Shown: positions 63,305 through 64,000 of the stretch, in pieces
Layout: the number at the start of each line of letters is the position of its first letter
Position numbering within the stretch: position 1 is the first letter of the stretch
Source: Desulfovibrio sp. Huiquan2017
Lineage (GTDB): Bacteria > Desulfobacterota > Desulfovibrionia > Desulfovibrionales > Desulfovibrionaceae
NCBI RefSeq assembly: GCF_017351175.1
Contig: NZ_JAFMPN010000020.1
Coordinates: forward strand, 1-64,000
Reading direction: 5' to 3'
Length of the DNA stretch: 64,000 nucleotides
Notes under the pieces: generated by a model
Database searches by the model: none
The model's input: the letters and a program-made list of their open reading frames with translations, nothing else
Told to the model about the DNA's origin: nothing
Translations under genes and position numbers: made by a program

Positions 63305-64000
63305 ATGACCGATACGAAGAAGACACACGGAACGGATGCCCAGGCCCTGGACGGAAACCGTCCTTCCATCGACATTGTCTACTTCACGTTCAACCGGATC
63401 GCCTACACACGCCAGACGCTTCCTGCGCTGATAGAAAACGCGCAGGTGCCGTTTGCGCTGACCATCATCGACAACGGGTCCACGGACGGGACCATAGAAT
63501 ATCTGCATGAGATGCGGGCGGCATATCCGGACACGATTCGGGATATCGTACTCAACACGGAGAATAAGGGCCTTGCCGGGCCTACCAACGACTTCTGGAT
63601 GGGGTCGTCCGCCGAGTTTGTCGGCAAGGTGGACAACGATACCCTGGTCCCAGCGGGCTGGCTGCGGCGAATGCTTGAAGCGCACAAGAAATCCGACAAG
63701 CTGGGCGTGATCGGCGGATACCATTTCAATCTGGGATACGTGGACCAGGACGCTCTCGAACGCCGCTCCGTCCGGGAGAACGGGGTCCGGCTGGTCCCGG
63801 ATGCCTTCATCGGCGGTTGCTGCTATCTGATGCGCAGGAGTGTGCAGGTGCGCCACGGCTTCATGGGCGTAACCCCGGGGCGGAAGACCTCGGGTTGGAC
63901 CGAATACCAGAAGGGGCTGGTCAAGAAGGGCTATGTGAACGGCTACCTCTTTCCGCTGCTGCTCGTCGAGCACTTCGACGACCCGTTGAGCAAGTACAAT
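63305..64000 (+). CDS. family 2 glycosyltransferase, cut by the window end
   Basis: Open from ATG at 63305 to the window edge (232 codons so far). IDIVYFTFNRIAYTRQTLPAL, TIIDNGSTDGTIEYL, FVGKVDNDTLVPAGWL (DxD) and a GGCCYLMRRS acceptor-region strand. Third gene after wecB in the same direction, with 60 bp between it and the GT4 gene. Confidence 0.87.
   Translation, partial: MTDTKKTHGTDAQALDGNRPSIDIVYFTFNRIAYTRQTLPALIENAQVPFALTIIDNGSTDGTIEYLHEMRAAYPDTIRDIVLNTENKGLAGPTNDFWMGSSAEFVGKVDNDTLVPAGWLRRMLEAHKKSDKLGVIGGYHFNLGYVDQDALERRSVRENGVRLVPDAFIGGCCYLMRRSVQVRHGFMGVTPGRKTSGWTEYQKGLVKKGYVNGYLFPLLLVEHFDDPLSKYN

Noticed and set aside
1-64000. CRISPR array
   Set aside because: No regularly spaced short direct repeats and no cas genes were seen anywhere in the window.

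Overview
The window looks like a Desulfovibrionaceae chromosome (Desulfovibrio or Pseudodesulfovibrio type). Support comes from high GC content with strong GC3 bias, a selenocysteine tRNA, a TunR-type integrase/Mop regulator known from sulfate reducers, DsrE/TauE sulfur genes, and a Cys-rich PAS chemoreceptor. This is inference from gene content; there is no rRNA or core phylogenetic marker here.

Layout. (1) 577-5699 is a compact integrated element in the 3' end of the tRNA-Sec gene (selC). It is bounded by 22-bp direct repeats and carries an HUH rolling-circle-type Rep, a serine resolvase, one cargo gene (DUF3825-like) and a tyrosine integrase. (2) 5.7-28.0 kb is chromosome: an ECF sigma/anti-sigma/Spy-like set, an Fe(III)-type ABC importer, a P3A H+-ATPase, a secreted Ntn hydrolase, an RND pump with its two-component system, and an IclR-controlled permease/metallo-hydrolase/RidA set. 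(3) 28.0-45.0 kb is a genomic island of about 17 kb in the 3' end of tRNA-Glu(TTC), bounded by perfect 72-bp repeats. Its left half is one tightly packed leftward operon (TauE-like, ABC exporter, second ECF/anti-sigma/Spy-like set, LolCD-like ABC, LolA-like protein, beta-barrel). Its AT-richer right half holds a sulfur module (ArsR, DsrE, Cys-rich small protein, second TauE-like transporter), TunR, an orphan DNA methyltransferase with an XRE regulator, and three-gene recombination machinery next to the tRNA. (4) 45.0-64.0 kb is chromosome again: a chemoreceptor, a DUF389 protein, an acetyltransferase, and a surface-polysaccharide locus (glycosyltransferases, MsbA-like exporter, GtrA/GtrB-like pair, WecB-like epimerase) with several decayed genes between 58.0 and 60.9 kb.

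Most notable: the DsrE-family gene at 37198-37509 is interrupted only by an in-frame TGA. The TGA sits exactly where the family has the first Cys of its CxxC, turning it into UxxC, and a stem-loop with a GGU loop lies at bacterial SECIS distance. Since the same window carries tRNA-Sec, this is a strong candidate selenoprotein carried on a mobile island. The HUH-Rep element inside selC itself is the second item that deserves attention.
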